Position numbers and translations under genes: made by a program. Below, in pieces: positions 25,444 through 36,735 of a DNA stretch of 64,000 bases. Under the pieces are notes generated by a model. It did not search any database, was not told where the DNA came from, and saw only the letters and a program-made list of their open reading frames with translations. The stretch's first letter is position 1. Every line of letters begins with the position of its first letter. Source of the stretch: Mucilaginibacter sp. KACC 22063 (GTDB lineage Bacteria; Bacteroidota; Bacteroidia; Sphingobacteriales; Sphingobacteriaceae); NCBI RefSeq assembly GCF_028736115.1, contig NZ_CP117877.1, positions 930,001-994,000 of the forward strand. Reading direction: 5' to 3'.

Positions 25444-25659
25444 ATGAACTCAGAGCAAACAAGTAACGCACCTTCATGGGGATTTATGAGCCCTGACGGT
25501 TATTTTCAAACCATCTCTAAACTGAACACTATACTTTTAGAATACGTGTGTAAAACCACGGATGAATTGCATTCACTCATTGAAAAGTATATTATTACCG
25601 AAGAATATGAGAAGTGTGCAGTGATCCGTGACGAAATACTAAGGCGTGCTCAATATTAA
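25444..25659 (+). CDS. Mini-protein with a UVR-like motif
   Basis: 71 aa from the ATG at 25444 (MNSEQTSNAPSWG). The C-terminal third (HSLIEKYIITEEYEKCAVIRDEILRR) has the pattern of the UvrB/UvrC (UVR) motif: a helix pair with a central E-x-Y/F-E-x-A-x-x-x-R-D-E signature. No nuclease or helicase domain is attached. UVR motifs mediate UvrB-UvrC contact and also occur in McsA- and Clp-type adaptors, so a protein-protein adaptor is possible (inference). It is flanked by a cupin and a short-chain dehydrogenase with separate leaders. Confidence 0.65.
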   Translation: MNSEQTSNAPSWGFMSPDGYFQTISKLNTILLEYVCKTTDELHSLIEKYIITEEYEKCAVIRDEILRRAQY

Positions 25660-25730
25660 ATTTTAATTTATTAAAACCTGCGTTTGGTTATGTGGTTTAA
25701 TTTTTAGTTAAAATACTAAAATTAAGACCT

Positions 25731-26531
25731 ATGTCAAACATGCAGAATAAATACGCGCTTATCACCGGTGCTACCAGTGGTATAGGCTATGAGCTGGCAA
25801 AGCTATTTGCCAAAGATCATTATAACCTGATTATTGTATCACGTAACCAGGCCGAGCTTGAGCAAAAAGCAAATGAACTGAGCAGCCAGTATGGTGTAGA
25901 AGTGATGCCTATTGCTAAAGACCTGTTTAAGCGGGAAGCTGCTTTTGAACTTTACGAAGAAGTTAATCAGCGCGGTGTACAGGTAGATGTTTTAGTAAAT
26001 GATGCCGGTCAGGGACAATTCGGTGAATTTAAAGATACCGACATTAACCGCGAGCTGGATATTATTCAGTTAAACATCTCTTCATTAGTGGTGCTAACCA
26101 AATGCTTTTTAAAAGATATGGTTGCACGTAACGAGGGTAAAATATTGCAGCTGGCCTCCATAGCAAGTAAGGTGCCCGGCCCTTGGCAATCTGTATATCA
26201 TGGTACCAAAGCATTTGTGCTATCATTCACAGAAGCCATCCGCACCGAACTGAAAGACACCAACATTACTGTTACCGCTTTATTGCCTGGTGCTACCGAT
26301 ACTGATTTCTTTAACAAAGCCGAGATGCAGGATTCTAAAATAGTACAGGCCGGCGGCTTGAGTGATCCGGCTGATGTAGCCAAAGATGGCTACGAAGCTT
26401 TGATGAATAATGATGATAAAGTAATATCCGGCTTTAAAAATAAAGTACAGATTGGCATGAGTAATATGATGCCCGACAGTGCTGTTGCTTCCATGATGGA
26501 TAAGCAACAAGGCCCGGTTGATGAAAAGTAA
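25731..26531 (+). CDS. Short-chain dehydrogenase/reductase
   Basis: 266 aa, classical SDR: nucleotide-binding TGATSGIG (near residue 13), NDAG, catalytic Ser in LASIASKV, Tyr/Lys in YHGTK, and PGATDT after the sixth strand. NADP(H) preference is suggested by the Ser-Arg pair after strand 2 (VSRNQ). The 40-residue C-terminal tail with many Met/Gln (MSNMMPDSAVASMMDKQQG) is seen in Bacteroidota SDRs of unknown substrate. It is followed by a hairpin terminator. Confidence 0.9.
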   Translation: MSNMQNKYALITGATSGIGYELAKLFAKDHYNLIIVSRNQAELEQKANELSSQYGVEVMPIAKDLFKREAAFELYEEVNQRGVQVDVLVNDAGQGQFGEFKDTDINRELDIIQLNISSLVVLTKCFLKDMVARNEGKILQLASIASKVPGPWQSVYHGTKAFVLSFTEAIRTELKDTNITVTALLPGATDTDFFNKAEMQDSKIVQAGGLSDPADVAKDGYEALMNNDDKVISGFKNKVQIGMSNMMPDSAVASMMDKQQGPVDEK

Positions 26532-26539
26532 TGAAACAA

Positions 26540-26568
26540 GAAAGCCGGTATTTGTAGTACCGGCTTTC
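26540..26568. terminator. Hairpin between SDR and TlpA-like genes
   Basis: 11-bp stem GAAAGCCGGTA (26540-26550) / TACCGGCTTTC (26558-26568), loop TTTGTAG. The tail is CTTGTTATAAAT rather than a strict T-run. It sits between convergent genes. Confidence 0.7.
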
Positions 26569-26588
26569 CTTGTTATAAATTTGAATTA

Positions 26589-27731
26589 TTAAATCTTTCC
26601 GAATAGTTCGGCAAGCTTGCTTTCCAGATCACTGCCACGCAAGTTTTTGGCTATGATTTTTCCTTGCGGGTCTATCAGGTAATTTTGCGGGATAGAGGTG
26701 ATCTGATAAAGTTGTGCAGCGGCACTATCCCAGAATTTAAGGTCTGAAACCTGTGTCCAGGTAAGGCCATCATTTTTAATTGCAGCCTGCCAGTTTGCTT
26801 TATCTCCCGGCTTATCTAAAGAAACACCTACGATGGTAAAGTTTTTCGTTTTATACCGATTAAAAGCTTTAACAACGTTCGGGTTTTCCTGTCTGCACGG
26901 AGGGCACCACGATGCCCAGAAATCAAGCAGTACATATTTACCTTTAAAGGACGAAAGCTTTACCGGCTTACCGTTAACGTCTGGCAATTCAAAATCAGGG
27001 GCTGTTGAACCGATAGCAGTTACCTTTAAACCTTCAATAGTTTTACCTAATACTTTACCCGGTTCTGTTTCTTTTACAGTAGGGTCAAGGGAAGAATACA
27101 GTTTGTCCAGCATGGCAGGATCAGCAGATGGGCCGCCCAGCGAACTTAGCGCCAACAGGCTTAAAAAGCTTTTTGGGTTGCTTTGTATAAATGACTTTAA
27201 ATCGTTCTCCCGTTCAATCTGTATTGACTTAAAGCGGGTTTGGAGATTATTTTGAAAATCAGGCGATTGTTTTTGGGCAGGGGTAGCAGCTTGTGCTTCG
27301 TCATAGATCTTTTTAGCCTTGGCATTTGCGGCCGACATTTGCGACATCAGCTTTTTGTTATCATCATTGATCTGTGAGCCGGTGATCTGTGCTGTAGCTA
27401 TCGAATCTTTGCCATTAACGTTAATATCGCCTTTTTCAAGATAGAAACTTAATGCATCAGCCGAACGGTCGAGCCTTGAGAAACCTACTGCTTTATGATC
27501 TATGACTAAAATGGCATTGGTAGGATAAAGTACCTCGCCACTAAACTGGAATGCGCCTTGATTAATGATCGCCGAATCTATCACATTATTGGCGCCGAGC
27601 TTGTAAACAAGATAGGCTTTGGCTGGTGCGTTTACGTTAGCTACATTAGCTTTGAGGTTAAAATTTTCTGGAGTTTGCCCAAAGGCTAAAATTGGTAAAA
27701 TGCTTAATGCACCAATAATCAATCGCTTCAT
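26589..27731 (-). CDS. TlpA-like thioredoxin with DUF4369 N-terminal domain
   Basis: 380-aa periplasmic thiol-disulfide oxidoreductase. Signal peptide 1-18 (ends LAFGQ). A DUF4369-type beta domain follows (FNLKANVANVNAPAKAYLVYKLG, to about residue 120), then a helical linker and a C-terminal AhpC/TSA-thioredoxin domain (about 240-380) with the active site WASWCPPC and the cis-Pro loop SIPQNYLIDPQG. It is a close paralogue of the gene at 30087, sharing the start of the mature part and most of the thioredoxin domain, but with CPPC instead of CGPC. Likely role: reduction or folding of secreted proteins or cytochrome c maturation; client unknown. Confidence 0.9.
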   Translation of the reverse strand: MKRLIIGALSILPILAFGQTPENFNLKANVANVNAPAKAYLVYKLGANNVIDSAIINQGAFQFSGEVLYPTNAILVIDHKAVGFSRLDRSADALSFYLEKGDINVNGKDSIATAQITGSQINDDNKKLMSQMSAANAKAKKIYDEAQAATPAQKQSPDFQNNLQTRFKSIQIERENDLKSFIQSNPKSFLSLLALSSLGGPSADPAMLDKLYSSLDPTVKETEPGKVLGKTIEGLKVTAIGSTAPDFELPDVNGKPVKLSSFKGKYVLLDFWASWCPPCRQENPNVVKAFNRYKTKNFTIVGVSLDKPGDKANWQAAIKNDGLTWTQVSDLKFWDSAAAQLYQITSIPQNYLIDPQGKIIAKNLRGSDLESKLAELFGKI

Positions 27732-27781
27732 AATCTGTTATATAAAATTCCTTAAACGGAAAAGGGGATAAAAAGGTATTG

Positions 27782-28966
27782 TTAGCTTAATTTTTGATAA
27801 GTGCGCCACCACAGGTCGGGCATTTCGCCAGATACCGCTGTCTGATAGTCTGAATATCCGCATGGTACCAAATGGTAACGCTCATTCAACGAGCCACCGG
27901 TTGGGTAGGGTACCTGCATCCACCAGCGATCGGACTTTTTGCTTTTTACAAACACCACTTCATGGTCTTCATGCCGCAGCGTGGTTTTATAAATAAGGTA
28001 TTGAGATTTAGGGTTAAGCGGAAAGTCGCTTTTGCGGTTGTAAAATCCCTCGATAAAATACCAGATCATCTGTGCCAACAGCATCGCAGTTTGGCCATTT
28101 ACATCGTATGCAGGGTTGTATTCATAAAAGCCGATAGAAGTTAGCTTATCATTATATCCTGCATAGCGGCACATCTGGCAGGCTTCTTCTCCGTAAAAAC
28201 CATTAGGCGTAGCGTTAGCATTACCCATTGCATCAGCAGAACGGATAGCGCCTACATCAAAGCTAAGCATGCTGGCATTACGGATAACAGGTTCTGAAAC
28301 CTGTATCTGCCCGCTAAGTTCACCCAGGCGGTGTACATCAAATAGCAGCTTATCCATTACCCGCAGGCTTTCCTGGCTGGTGAAGTAAGTTTGGTAGCCA
28401 AGGTTACTGAAGTTAAACAAGTAATTAGGTTCGTGTAAAAGGATTTTGCTTAAAAAAGATGTAGAGGTTGTTTCAATCTGGCTACGCTCAAAATCATCAT
28501 CAAGGTCAAAAGCCTGATCTATAACTACTAAGTCAACCTTTTGCTCCAAATCTTCATAGGCCATAAATTGTGCGTAGGTCAAGTCCTGTCCGCCGCCTAA
28601 AATAATAGGCAACACATCCATACGTACCAATTCATTAACCACGGTTTTTAAGGCAACGTAAGTGTCGGTAATGGCAGCTCCGCGACGGATATTTCCCAAA
28701 TCGGCAATACGCAGATTAAAATCTCCTTCGTGTAGCTGATATAGCTTTTCACGGATAAAGTTAGGGGCGTCGCCACAGCCTATATTGTTAACGGAATGGC
28801 GGTCTTCCATTACACCGATAATCGCAATATCAAATTCCTCTGATTCCAGATCGGGAAAATCATGCGTATAAACAGTAAGCTTACGCCCAAACTGGCTGCT
28901 ATTAAACTCCTGTTGAGGTGTAATCTTACTCAGATCAACGGGCGTCAGAAAATCGGCTAATGACAT
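27782..28966 (-). CDS. Arginase/formiminoglutamase-fold protein with eroded metal sites
   Basis: 394 aa with the ureohydrolase fold, but the Mn ligands are mostly lost. The GGDHS motif reads GGGQD (residues 124-128, His to Gln127), DAHTD reads DQAFD (150-154, His to Ala152), and SFDxD reads SFDVG (235-239, second Asp to Gly239). The C-terminal 60 residues (HEDHEVVFVKSKKSDRWWMQVPYP ...) are an extension not found in arginases. Databases usually call this Bacteroidota family formimidoylglutamase; the ligand losses argue against that chemistry, so a binding or regulatory protein is more likely. It is divergent from the epimerase-like gene at 29041. Confidence 0.8.
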   Translation of the reverse strand: MSLADFLTPVDLSKITPQQEFNSSQFGRKLTVYTHDFPDLESEEFDIAIIGVMEDRHSVNNIGCGDAPNFIREKLYQLHEGDFNLRIADLGNIRRGAAITDTYVALKTVVNELVRMDVLPIILGGGQDLTYAQFMAYEDLEQKVDLVVIDQAFDLDDDFERSQIETTSTSFLSKILLHEPNYLFNFSNLGYQTYFTSQESLRVMDKLLFDVHRLGELSGQIQVSEPVIRNASMLSFDVGAIRSADAMGNANATPNGFYGEEACQMCRYAGYNDKLTSIGFYEYNPAYDVNGQTAMLLAQMIWYFIEGFYNRKSDFPLNPKSQYLIYKTTLRHEDHEVVFVKSKKSDRWWMQVPYPTGGSLNERYHLVPCGYSDYQTAVSGEMPDLWWRTYQKLS

Positions 28967-29040
28967 AAGGGTTGCTTACAAAAGTCCAAATATCAATTTA
29001 ATTCAATTAATTTGCATTGTTTTCTAAAAAATTACTGCGC

Positions 29041-30015
29041 ATGATACTGGTGACCGGTGCAACAGGTTTTTTGGGTGCTGAGCTGGTAAAGCAGCTTGCA
29101 GCACATGGCAAGCCATTGCGCTGTATAAAGCGGACTACTTCTGTAATACCCCAATCGCTGCAAGCTTATGCAAGCCTGATTGATTGGGTTGATGCTGACA
29201 TTACTGACATTATCAGTATGGAGGATGCCATGCAGGATATTGAGCAGGTGTATCATTGCGCGGCGTGGGTATCCTTCAGGCAGGCTGATAAGGAGCCGAT
29301 GATCTACACCAATGTAAATGGTACGGCCAATGTAGTTAACCTGTGCCTTCAGCAACAGGCAAGGCTGGTGCATGTAAGTTCGATAGCAGCCATTGGACAA
29401 GCTAAGGAAAACGAACTGATCACGGAGAAACATTATATTGAGGAGACCCCTGCCGATAATGTTTATGCCATATCAAAGCTGGAAAGCGAGATGGAGGTAT
29501 GGCGCGGTGTTGCCGAAGGCCTTGATGCAGTAGTTGTAAATCCGTCATTAATTATAGGTGCCTCTGCCGGCACTGATGGCAGCGGACAGTTATTTGAAAC
29601 GGTACGTAAAGGACTAAGCTATTATACACGTGGCAGCTGCGGTTTAGTGGACGTGGAAGATGTGGCCAGGTGTATGATCGCCTTAATGGATACCGATATC
29701 TCAGATGAGCGCTATATTATCAACTCCGAAAACTGGGAATATAAAAGGCTGACAACATACATCGCTCAAAAATTTGGTGTAAAACCACCAGCTAAAGAAG
29801 CTAAACCGTGGATGCTGGAAATGGCATGGCGCTCGGCCGCGTTATGGGGGGGAATCACAGGTAAACCACCGGCTATTGATAAAATTGCTGCACGATCAGC
29901 ATCTGAAGTACAGAACTACGATAACTCCAAAATTAAAAAAGCCATCGGTATTGAGTTTAAGCCGATTGATCAAACCCTTGACGAGATTGTGTCGGCACTT
30001 AAACCGTCAAATTAA
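29041..30015 (+). CDS. NAD-dependent epimerase/dehydratase-family protein
   Basis: 324 aa, extended SDR. Rossmann motif ILVTGATGFLGAELVKQL at the N terminus (TGxxGxxG), VYHCAAWVSF (strand 4), catalytic-type Ser in HVSSIAAIG and YAISK (Tyr-x-x-x-Lys), then the PSLIIGAS region. The ATG at 29041 is chosen over an in-frame TTG at 29017 because MILVTGATG is the normal family start. Substrate unknown; the sequence is closest in feel to dihydroflavonol-reductase-like epimerases. It stands alone, followed by a promoter for the next gene. Confidence 0.88.
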   Translation: MILVTGATGFLGAELVKQLAAHGKPLRCIKRTTSVIPQSLQAYASLIDWVDADITDIISMEDAMQDIEQVYHCAAWVSFRQADKEPMIYTNVNGTANVVNLCLQQQARLVHVSSIAAIGQAKENELITEKHYIEETPADNVYAISKLESEMEVWRGVAEGLDAVVVNPSLIIGASAGTDGSGQLFETVRKGLSYYTRGSCGLVDVEDVARCMIALMDTDISDERYIINSENWEYKRLTTYIAQKFGVKPPAKEAKPWMLEMAWRSAALWGGITGKPPAIDKIAARSASEVQNYDNSKIKKAIGIEFKPIDQTLDEIVSALKPSN

Positions 30016-30031
30016 AATGACTTTTAGGTAA

Positions 30032-30062
30032 TTGAAAATAAAGGTGTTGATCATTACATTTG
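30032..30062 (+). promoter_or_regulatory. Bacteroidota-type promoter of the second TlpA-like gene
   Basis: TTG (30032-30034), 20 nt, TACATTTG (30055-30062): a full consensus match, ending 24 nt before the ATG at 30087. It also argues against the in-frame TTG start at 30060, which overlaps the -7 box. Confidence 0.7.
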
Positions 30063-30086
30063 AAAAACATCACACAAAACTTGAGC

Positions 30087-31226
30087 ATGAAAAAATTATT
30101 ATATGCGGCATTACTTGCCATACCGGCAGCCGGCATAGCCCAAACCACTCCTAATTTCACAGTTAAAGGAAAAATTGGCAGTTATAATGCCCCCGCAAAA
30201 GCTTATTTAAGTTATGGCGTTAATGGTAAAGGTGTAACAGATTCTGTAGTTTTAAAAAACGGAACCTTTGAATTTAAAGGTAACATATCCGAAGCTTCAT
30301 CTGCAAACTTGTTTGTAAATGCGAAAGGCGACGGCATACATGCGCCTTATGATTATATAAACCTGTATGTAGCACCGGGAGTTACAACCGTTACCGCTGC
30401 CGATTCTGCTAAACACGCTAAAGTTGGCGGAACAAAGATTAACGAAGAAAACGAAAAATATAAAGCAGCTTTAAAAGCAGTTAATGCGGAGTATGAGGCT
30501 CAGGATAAAAAAGAAAGAGCTGCAGGCGATAATCCTTCAGAAGAATTGAAAAAACAATTCGCAGCTGAAGAAAAAGCAATTGACAACCACGAAAAAGCAA
30601 TTACTAAAAAATTCATCCAGGAGAATCCTTCATCGGTAGTAAGTTTAAGCGCGCTGCGTAGCCTTACTTACAGCTCAGACTATAAAGATGTAGAGCCGTT
30701 GTTTCATCATTTGACTGCCGATGTTCAAAACTCAGCATCAGGTAAAAAATATGCTGATCAGTTAGAAAAACTTAAAACCGTTGCTTACGGCGCAGTAGCA
30801 CCTGAATTTGCACAGGCTGATACCAATGGCAACATGGTTAAATTGTCTTCATTCCGTGGTAAATATGTATTGGTTGATTTCTGGGCATCATGGTGCGGTC
30901 CTTGCCGTGCAGAAAACCCTAATGTGGTAAAGGCATTTAACCAGTATAAAGATAAAAACTTCACTATTCTGAGCGTTTCTCTTGACCGCCCGGGTGCTAA
31001 AGACAAATGGTTAGCCGCTATCCACAAAGATGGCCTTGCCTGGAATCATGTATCAGACCTTAAATTCTGGGATAATGAGGCAGCCAAACTTTATGGTGTA
31101 CAAGCTATTCCTCAAAACTTTCTGCTTGATCCGGAAGGCCACATCATTGGTAAAAACCTGAGAGGCGAAGACCTTGCTGCCAAATTGGGCGAAGTATTCG
31201 GCCAGAAAAAAGATAAAACCGAGTAA
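30087..31226 (+). CDS. TlpA-like thioredoxin with DUF4369 N-terminal domain (paralogue)
   Basis: 379 aa from the ATG at 30087. Signal peptide 1-18 (ends AGIAQ). The domains are as in the gene at 26589: an N-terminal DUF4369-like beta domain (FTVKGKIGSYNAPAKAYLSYG), a highly charged helical linker (about residues 125-195, many Glu/Lys) and a thioredoxin domain with WASWCGPC and AIPQNFLLDPEG. The two share long blocks such as ENPNVVKAFN and VSDLKFWD, so they arose by duplication and now flank the arginase-like and epimerase-like genes. CGPC is the classical thioredoxin dipeptide, which suggests a different redox potential from the CPPC paralogue (inference). Confidence 0.92.
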   Translation: MKKLLYAALLAIPAAGIAQTTPNFTVKGKIGSYNAPAKAYLSYGVNGKGVTDSVVLKNGTFEFKGNISEASSANLFVNAKGDGIHAPYDYINLYVAPGVTTVTAADSAKHAKVGGTKINEENEKYKAALKAVNAEYEAQDKKERAAGDNPSEELKKQFAAEEKAIDNHEKAITKKFIQENPSSVVSLSALRSLTYSSDYKDVEPLFHHLTADVQNSASGKKYADQLEKLKTVAYGAVAPEFAQADTNGNMVKLSSFRGKYVLVDFWASWCGPCRAENPNVVKAFNQYKDKNFTILSVSLDRPGAKDKWLAAIHKDGLAWNHVSDLKFWDNEAAKLYGVQAIPQNFLLDPEGHIIGKNLRGEDLAAKLGEVFGQKKDKTE

Positions 31227-31243
31227 GCAATCGGTTTAATGAT

Positions 31244-31280
31244 ACAAAGAAAGCCTGCTGGATTCAGCAGGCTTCTTTGT
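31244..31280 (+). terminator. Terminator after the second TlpA-like gene
   Basis: Stem AAGCCTGCTG (31251-31260) / CAGCAGGCTT (31265-31274), extended by ACAAAGA/TCTTTGT with one unpaired base and followed by TTTATTT. It also faces the convergent purD gene. Confidence 0.85.
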
Positions 31281-31293
31281 TTATTTAATACAA

Positions 31294-31327
31294 TCTCGAT
31301 ACCAGTTACCTGATACTTATATACTAG
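31294..31327. repeat. Short CTCGATACC / CCTGATAC repeat
   Basis: CTCGATACCAGTTACCTGATACTT words resemble the spacer between atpA and atpG (15131-15208, GTATCAGGTAGCAAGTATCGAG on the opposite strand). It lies at the 3' end of purD. Evidence is word similarity only. Confidence 0.4.
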
Positions 31328-32598
31328 ATTAGATCAAACCCAATATCTTTTCTAAAGTATTTGCCATCATAGTAAATACGGCTGGCATCAAGCGTGGCTT
31401 GCTGTAAAGCTGTGAACATATCGTTCTGCAAAGAAGTAATAGCTAATACACGGCCGCCTGATGTTTTGATCTCTTCGCCATCGGCATAAGTACCTGCATG
31501 AAAAGCGATAGAGCCTCTTACATTCTCTAAGCCGCTGATGGTTTTGTCTTTCAGGTATTCGCCCGGATAACCACCTGCTACGCAAACTACGGTAGCCGCA
31601 ACTTTATCTGAAATTACCAGTTCTTTTTCGGCAAGAGTGCCTTCGGCTACGCCTTTAAGTAAATCAGCAAAGTCTGATTCGATACGTGGCATTACACTTT
31701 CGGTTTCAGGGTCGCCCATGCGGCAATTATACTCAATTACGTATGGTTCGCCATCGCAATTCATCAGCCCGATAAATACAAAACCTTTATAAGGGATACT
31801 ATCCTGCTTTAACCCATTAATAGTAGGGATAATTACACGTTCTTCAACCTTTTGCATAAAAGCGGCATCTGCAAACGGGACAGGAGAAACAGAACCCATG
31901 CCACCGGTATTAAGGCCGGTGTCACCTTCGCCTATACGTTTATAATCTTTTGCTTCGGGTAATATTTTATAGCTGTTGCCATCGGTTAATACAAATACAG
32001 AAAGCTCTATACCTTGTAAAAACTGCTCAACAACTACTTTAGAGCTGGCAGCGCCGAATTTGGCATTGGTCAGCATTTCTACCAGTTCAGTTTGTGCTTC
32101 CTGTAGGGTAAGGCAAATTAAAACACCTTTACCGGCTGCCAATCCGTCGGCTTTAAGTACCACAGGTAAGCCAGCCCCGGCCAGGTAAGTAAGTCCATCC
32201 TGTAAAGTCTCGCTTGTAAAAGTTTGCGACTTAGCCGTAGGAATATTGTGACGGTTCATAAACTGCTTAGAGAAGTCTTTGCTTCCTTCAAGCTGCGCGC
32301 CTTCCTGCTGCGGGCCTATCACCGGGATGTGTTTGATCTGCTCGTCGTTCAGGAAAAAATCATGAATACCTTTCACCAAAGGTTCTTCAGGCCCAACTAA
32401 TACCATATTAACTGCATTGGCTAAAGCAAAGGCCTTAATACCTTCAAAGTCTGTAACTTTTAAGTTAACGTTGGTGCCATAAGCAGCAGTGCCTGGGTTA
32501 CCCGGAGCAATAAACAACTGACTGCATAACGGGCTTTGTGATAGTTTCCAGGCGAAGGCGCTTTCCCTTCCACCCGAACCAATGAGCAGGATATTCAT
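31324..32598 (-). CDS. purD: Phosphoribosylamine-glycine ligase
   Basis: GAR synthetase, second step of de novo purine synthesis. 424 aa, standard length. ATP-grasp fold: N-terminal MNILLIGSGGRESAFAWKL, GPEEPLVKGIHD, the ATP-grasp segment GLPVVLKADGLAAGKGVLI, EYNCRMGDPETESVMPRI (metal-binding) and a C-terminal domain with YPGEYLKDKTISGL. The ATG at 32598 is preceded by TATCTTTG only 7 nt upstream. Convergent with the TlpA-like gene. No other purine genes are nearby. Confidence 0.97.
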   Translation of the reverse strand: MNILLIGSGGRESAFAWKLSQSPLCSQLFIAPGNPGTAAYGTNVNLKVTDFEGIKAFALANAVNMVLVGPEEPLVKGIHDFFLNDEQIKHIPVIGPQQEGAQLEGSKDFSKQFMNRHNIPTAKSQTFTSETLQDGLTYLAGAGLPVVLKADGLAAGKGVLICLTLQEAQTELVEMLTNAKFGAASSKVVVEQFLQGIELSVFVLTDGNSYKILPEAKDYKRIGEGDTGLNTGGMGSVSPVPFADAAFMQKVEERVIIPTINGLKQDSIPYKGFVFIGLMNCDGEPYVIEYNCRMGDPETESVMPRIESDFADLLKGVAEGTLAEKELVISDKVAATVVCVAGGYPGEYLKDKTISGLENVRGSIAFHAGTYADGEEIKTSGGRVLAITSLQNDMFTALQQATLDASRIYYDGKYFRKDIGFDLI

Positions 32599-32605
32599 AT
32601 ACCGG

Positions 32606-32613
32606 CAAAGATA
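32606..32613 (-). promoter_or_regulatory. -7 box (TATCTTTG) directly before purD
   Basis: Exact TAnnTTTG on the minus strand, 7 nt before the ATG. No TTG at the right distance was seen. The same juxtaposition occurs at dnaG, prfB and atpI. Confidence 0.5.
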
Positions 32614-32616
32614 GGA

Positions 32617-32733
32617 TTTTAGTTGCCAGTTATCTGTTTTCAGTTGCGAGAAATTGTATTTGGGCTAACTGATAATCTATTGATTTAGCGTTCTTAATAC
32701 CGAAAACACGCAACCGGCAACTGGCAACTAAAA
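32617..32733. repeat. 117-bp element with 15-bp perfect inverted termini
   Basis: TTTTAGTTGCCAGTT (32617-32631) and its exact reverse complement AACTGGCAACTAAAA (32719-32733) bound the spacer between purD and secA. Inner CAGTTGCGAG and CGCAACCGG add a second inverted layer. Words are shared with the atpF-atpH spacer. No reading frame inside. It could be a MITE-like or REP-like element. Confidence 0.6.
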
Positions 32734-32823
32734 TAAAATTATTAACTTCGTGGCTGCCATTATGGCTATGGCAATTGTGCTGGCGTAATTGTTGAAAGGG
32801 TTTGAATTATATTATAGAGAAGC

Positions 32824-36129
<3,306 letters not shown>

Positions 36130-36169
36130 GAAATAGGTACCGATATTACTCAGTACTAAAATATAATCG

Positions 36170-36256
36170 CGTCATTGCGAGGAACGAAGCAATCTTAAAC
36201 TTAGCATTATCTATTAAGTCGGGGATTGCTTCTTCGCTACACTCATCGCAATGACG
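36170..36256. repeat. Palindromic intergenic repeat (TCATTGCGAGGAACGAAGCAATC type)
   Basis: 11-bp perfect inverted ends CGTCATTGCGA (36170-36180) / TCGCAATGACG (36246-36256) with an inner pair GAAGCAATC (36186-36194) / GATTGCTTC (36224-36232). It lies between secA and the SPOR gene. A shorter relative is at 39385-39453. I recall this word family as a widespread REP-like repeat. Confidence 0.75.
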
Positions 36257-36279
36257 AGTATAATGTAAATGATATATCA

Positions 36280-36735
36280 ATGAATAAAACAGCACCTTTA
36301 TACAAAACACTTATAAGTATAGCAGGGTGCTGTTTTTTTATGCTTTTAAGTTTAAGCAGCTTTGCACAGCGCGGAACTGTAGAAATAATAAAAGACCCTC
36401 GCATAGATACGTTGATTGCCCGCAGGTTTGCACCCACAAGAGGAGCGGGTAATACAAACAGCACTTATTCTTCATTAGGGTACCGGGTGCAGATCTACAA
36501 CGGTAGCAATCGTTCTGATGCTTATATTGCACAGGCAAAATTTCAGGATCAATACCCTAACATTCGTACATACATTACTTACCGCGAACCCAATTTTAAG
36601 GTAAGGGTAGGTGATTTTCGTACCCGGCTCGAAGCCACTAAGATGATGCAGGAGCTAAGGCAATGGTTCCCGCTGATGTTTATCATTTCAGAAAAGATCA
36701 ATCCACCCAAACTGGATACAGATACGCAGCCATGA
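36280..36735 (+). CDS. Secreted SPOR-domain protein
   Basis: 151 aa from the ATG at 36280 (MNKTAPLYKTLIS); the open frame extends upstream through the palindromic repeat but that part is not protein-like. Signal peptide to about residue 30 (SLSSFAQ). The C-terminal half is a SPOR domain (LGYRVQIYNGSNRSDAYIAQAKFQDQYP ... NFKVRVGDFRTRLEATKMMQELRQWFP), which binds denuded peptidoglycan at division sites in other bacteria. Its stop overlaps the next start as ATGA, so it is translationally coupled to the M20 peptidase gene. Confidence 0.88.
   Translation: MNKTAPLYKTLISIAGCCFFMLLSLSSFAQRGTVEIIKDPRIDTLIARRFAPTRGAGNTNSTYSSLGYRVQIYNGSNRSDAYIAQAKFQDQYPNIRTYITYREPNFKVRVGDFRTRLEATKMMQELRQWFPLMFIISEKINPPKLDTDTQP

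Noticed and set aside
36160..36260. Short ORFs around the palindromic repeat as a transposase remnant
   Set aside because: No transposase motif is visible and the short frames are by-products of the inverted repeat.
36226..36279. Longer N terminus of the SPOR protein
   Set aside because: The extra residues are translated from the palindromic repeat at 36170-36256 and precede a good signal peptide at the later ATG.
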